A stretch of 13,901 nucleotides of DNA from contig CACZQI010000050.1 in the NCBI GenBank assembly GCA_902783345.1, forward strand, positions 1 through 13,901, in the 5' to 3' direction. This document shows, piece after piece, positions 13,413-13,901 of the stretch (positions are counted from its first letter, which is position 1; every line of letters starts with the position of its first letter). A program made the position numbers and the translations under genes. The notes under the pieces are model-generated. The model was not told where the DNA came from. It did no database searches and saw only the letters and a program-made list of their open reading frames with translations. Origin of the DNA: an uncultured Erysipelotrichaceae bacterium. Its GTDB lineage: Bacteria; Bacillota_I; Bacilli_A; RF39; UBA660.

Positions 13413-13816
13413 TGAAAATTGATTTAAGACGACTTTATGGGTTTGGTAAATTAACTATTAATGAAGAAGCAGAAATAAATCCCGAACTTTATCATAAAAT
13501 GAATGTAAATAACATGGATAAAGTAAAGATTGAAGGTGAGATAATAGTTAATTATGAAAATAATATTGAAATAAATTTGGATGCAAATGGTAAGTTTATC
13601 ATGCCAAGTGAAATAAGCGGGGATGATGTAGAAGTGCCATTTAATACGCATATTGAAGAAGAGATATTAGAAAATAGCCTAAATAATGAATTTTATCTTG
13701 ATTTATCTGACATTTTATGGGAAAATATTGTCTTGGAAATTCCCTTTAAAGTTATTAAAAAGGGAGAGAAAATAGAATGCCAACAAGGAGAAGGCTGGCA
13801 GTTAAGCGAAGAATAG
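13412..13816 (+). CDS. yceD: YceD family protein (DUF177), 23S rRNA accumulation/L32-linked
   Basis: A 134-residue protein. Its position directly before rpmF (L32), the [13 protein letters not shown] opening, a beta-strand core (VKIEGEIIVNYENNIEINLD) and the closing IVLEIPFKVIKKGEKIECQQGEGWQL fit the DUF177/YceD family, which supports 23S rRNA accumulation and is commonly cotranscribed with rpmF. The Cys usually found after the central strand in relatives is absent here. Translation begins at the ATG in TAATG shared with yneF, with no separate strong Shine-Dalgarno site. The ORF is complete and ends 20 nt before rpmF. Confidence 0.8.
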   Translation: MKIDLRRLYGFGKLTINEEAEINPELYHKMNVNNMDKVKIEGEIIVNYENNIEINLDANGKFIMPSEISGDDVEVPFNTHIEEEILENSLNNEFYLDLSDILWENIVLEIPFKVIKKGEKIECQQGEGWQLSEE

Positions 13817-13836
13817 CTTAAGGAAGGAGTGATACT

Positions 13837-13901
13837 ATGGCAGTTCCTTTTAGAAGAACTAGTAAAACTAAAAAAAGAATGCGTCGTACACATTTAAAGA
13901 A
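13837..13901 (+). CDS. rpmF: 50S ribosomal protein L32, 5' part; runs off the window
   Basis: The first 21 residues read MAVPFRRTSKTKKRMRRTHL then K, which is the near-invariant start of bacterial L32. AAGGAG (13824-13829, within AAGGAGTGAT) lies 7 nt before ATG 13837. The zinc-binding part, if present, is beyond the window. It is in the same operon as yceD. Confidence 0.96.
   Translation, partial: MAVPFRRTSKTKKRMRRTHLK

Noticed and set aside
13693..13893. Minus-strand open frame opposite yceD and rpmF
   Set aside because: It runs across the conserved yceD/rpmF coding sequences and has no start signals of its own.

Overview
The window is AT-rich DNA (roughly a quarter to 30% GC by eye) from a Gram-positive-type bacterium. 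The evidence is low GC, Shine-Dalgarno sites of the AGGAGG/GGTGAT type, many consensus promoters with 16-17 nt spacers, U-tailed terminators, two sortases, and the gene sets sirA-yneF and yceD-rpmF. Sortase-anchored proteins imply a peptidoglycan wall, so a wall-less Mollicute is unlikely. An uncultured, host-associated Bacilli/Mollicutes-relative lineage (RF39-like) is my inference. All 14 visible stops are TAA or TAG, and the tryptophan codons I checked are TGG.

Layout. 2-1252: 3' part of valS with a terminator folded over its stop codon. 1266-2768: own promoter and a divergent sigma-70-like protein with two region-4-like modules and an internal repeat. 2788-5982: a cell-surface operon, made of a promoter nested in the preceding terminator, a thioester/CnaB adhesin ending in a VPATG sorting signal, and an overlapping small sortase. 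6001-6799: a multi-pass membrane protein whose ribosome binding site lies in a terminator-like hairpin that closes inside its own coding region; a probably bidirectional terminator follows. 6857-8482 (minus): a class B sortase fused to about 275 residues of unknown cytoplasmic domain, apparently read from a leaderless promoter. 8525-9972: a divergent PfkB-fold protein lacking the catalytic Asp, overlapped by a small Smr-domain gene. 9973-11303: obg with its own near-consensus promoter and terminator. 11320-12250: an accessory ORF6N-PLD fusion gene containing a perfect 33-bp palindrome. 12266-12677: a small membrane-anchored InlB-repeat protein. 12731-13901: a conserved block of sirA-like, yneF, yceD (DUF177) and the start of rpmF.

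How it fits together. Housekeeping genes (valS, obg, yneF, yceD, rpmF) form the backbone. Between them lies an envelope module (adhesin, dedicated sortase, membrane protein, class B sortase, InlB-repeat protein) and one mobile-type ORF6N gene. The best candidates for undescribed biology are the palindrome inside the ORF6N-PLD gene, the sortase with a large cytoplasmic domain, and the start-codon-spanning attenuator-like hairpin at 6001-6086. No rRNA, tRNA, CRISPR array or insertion sequence was seen. No gene-free stretch exceeds 100 bases.
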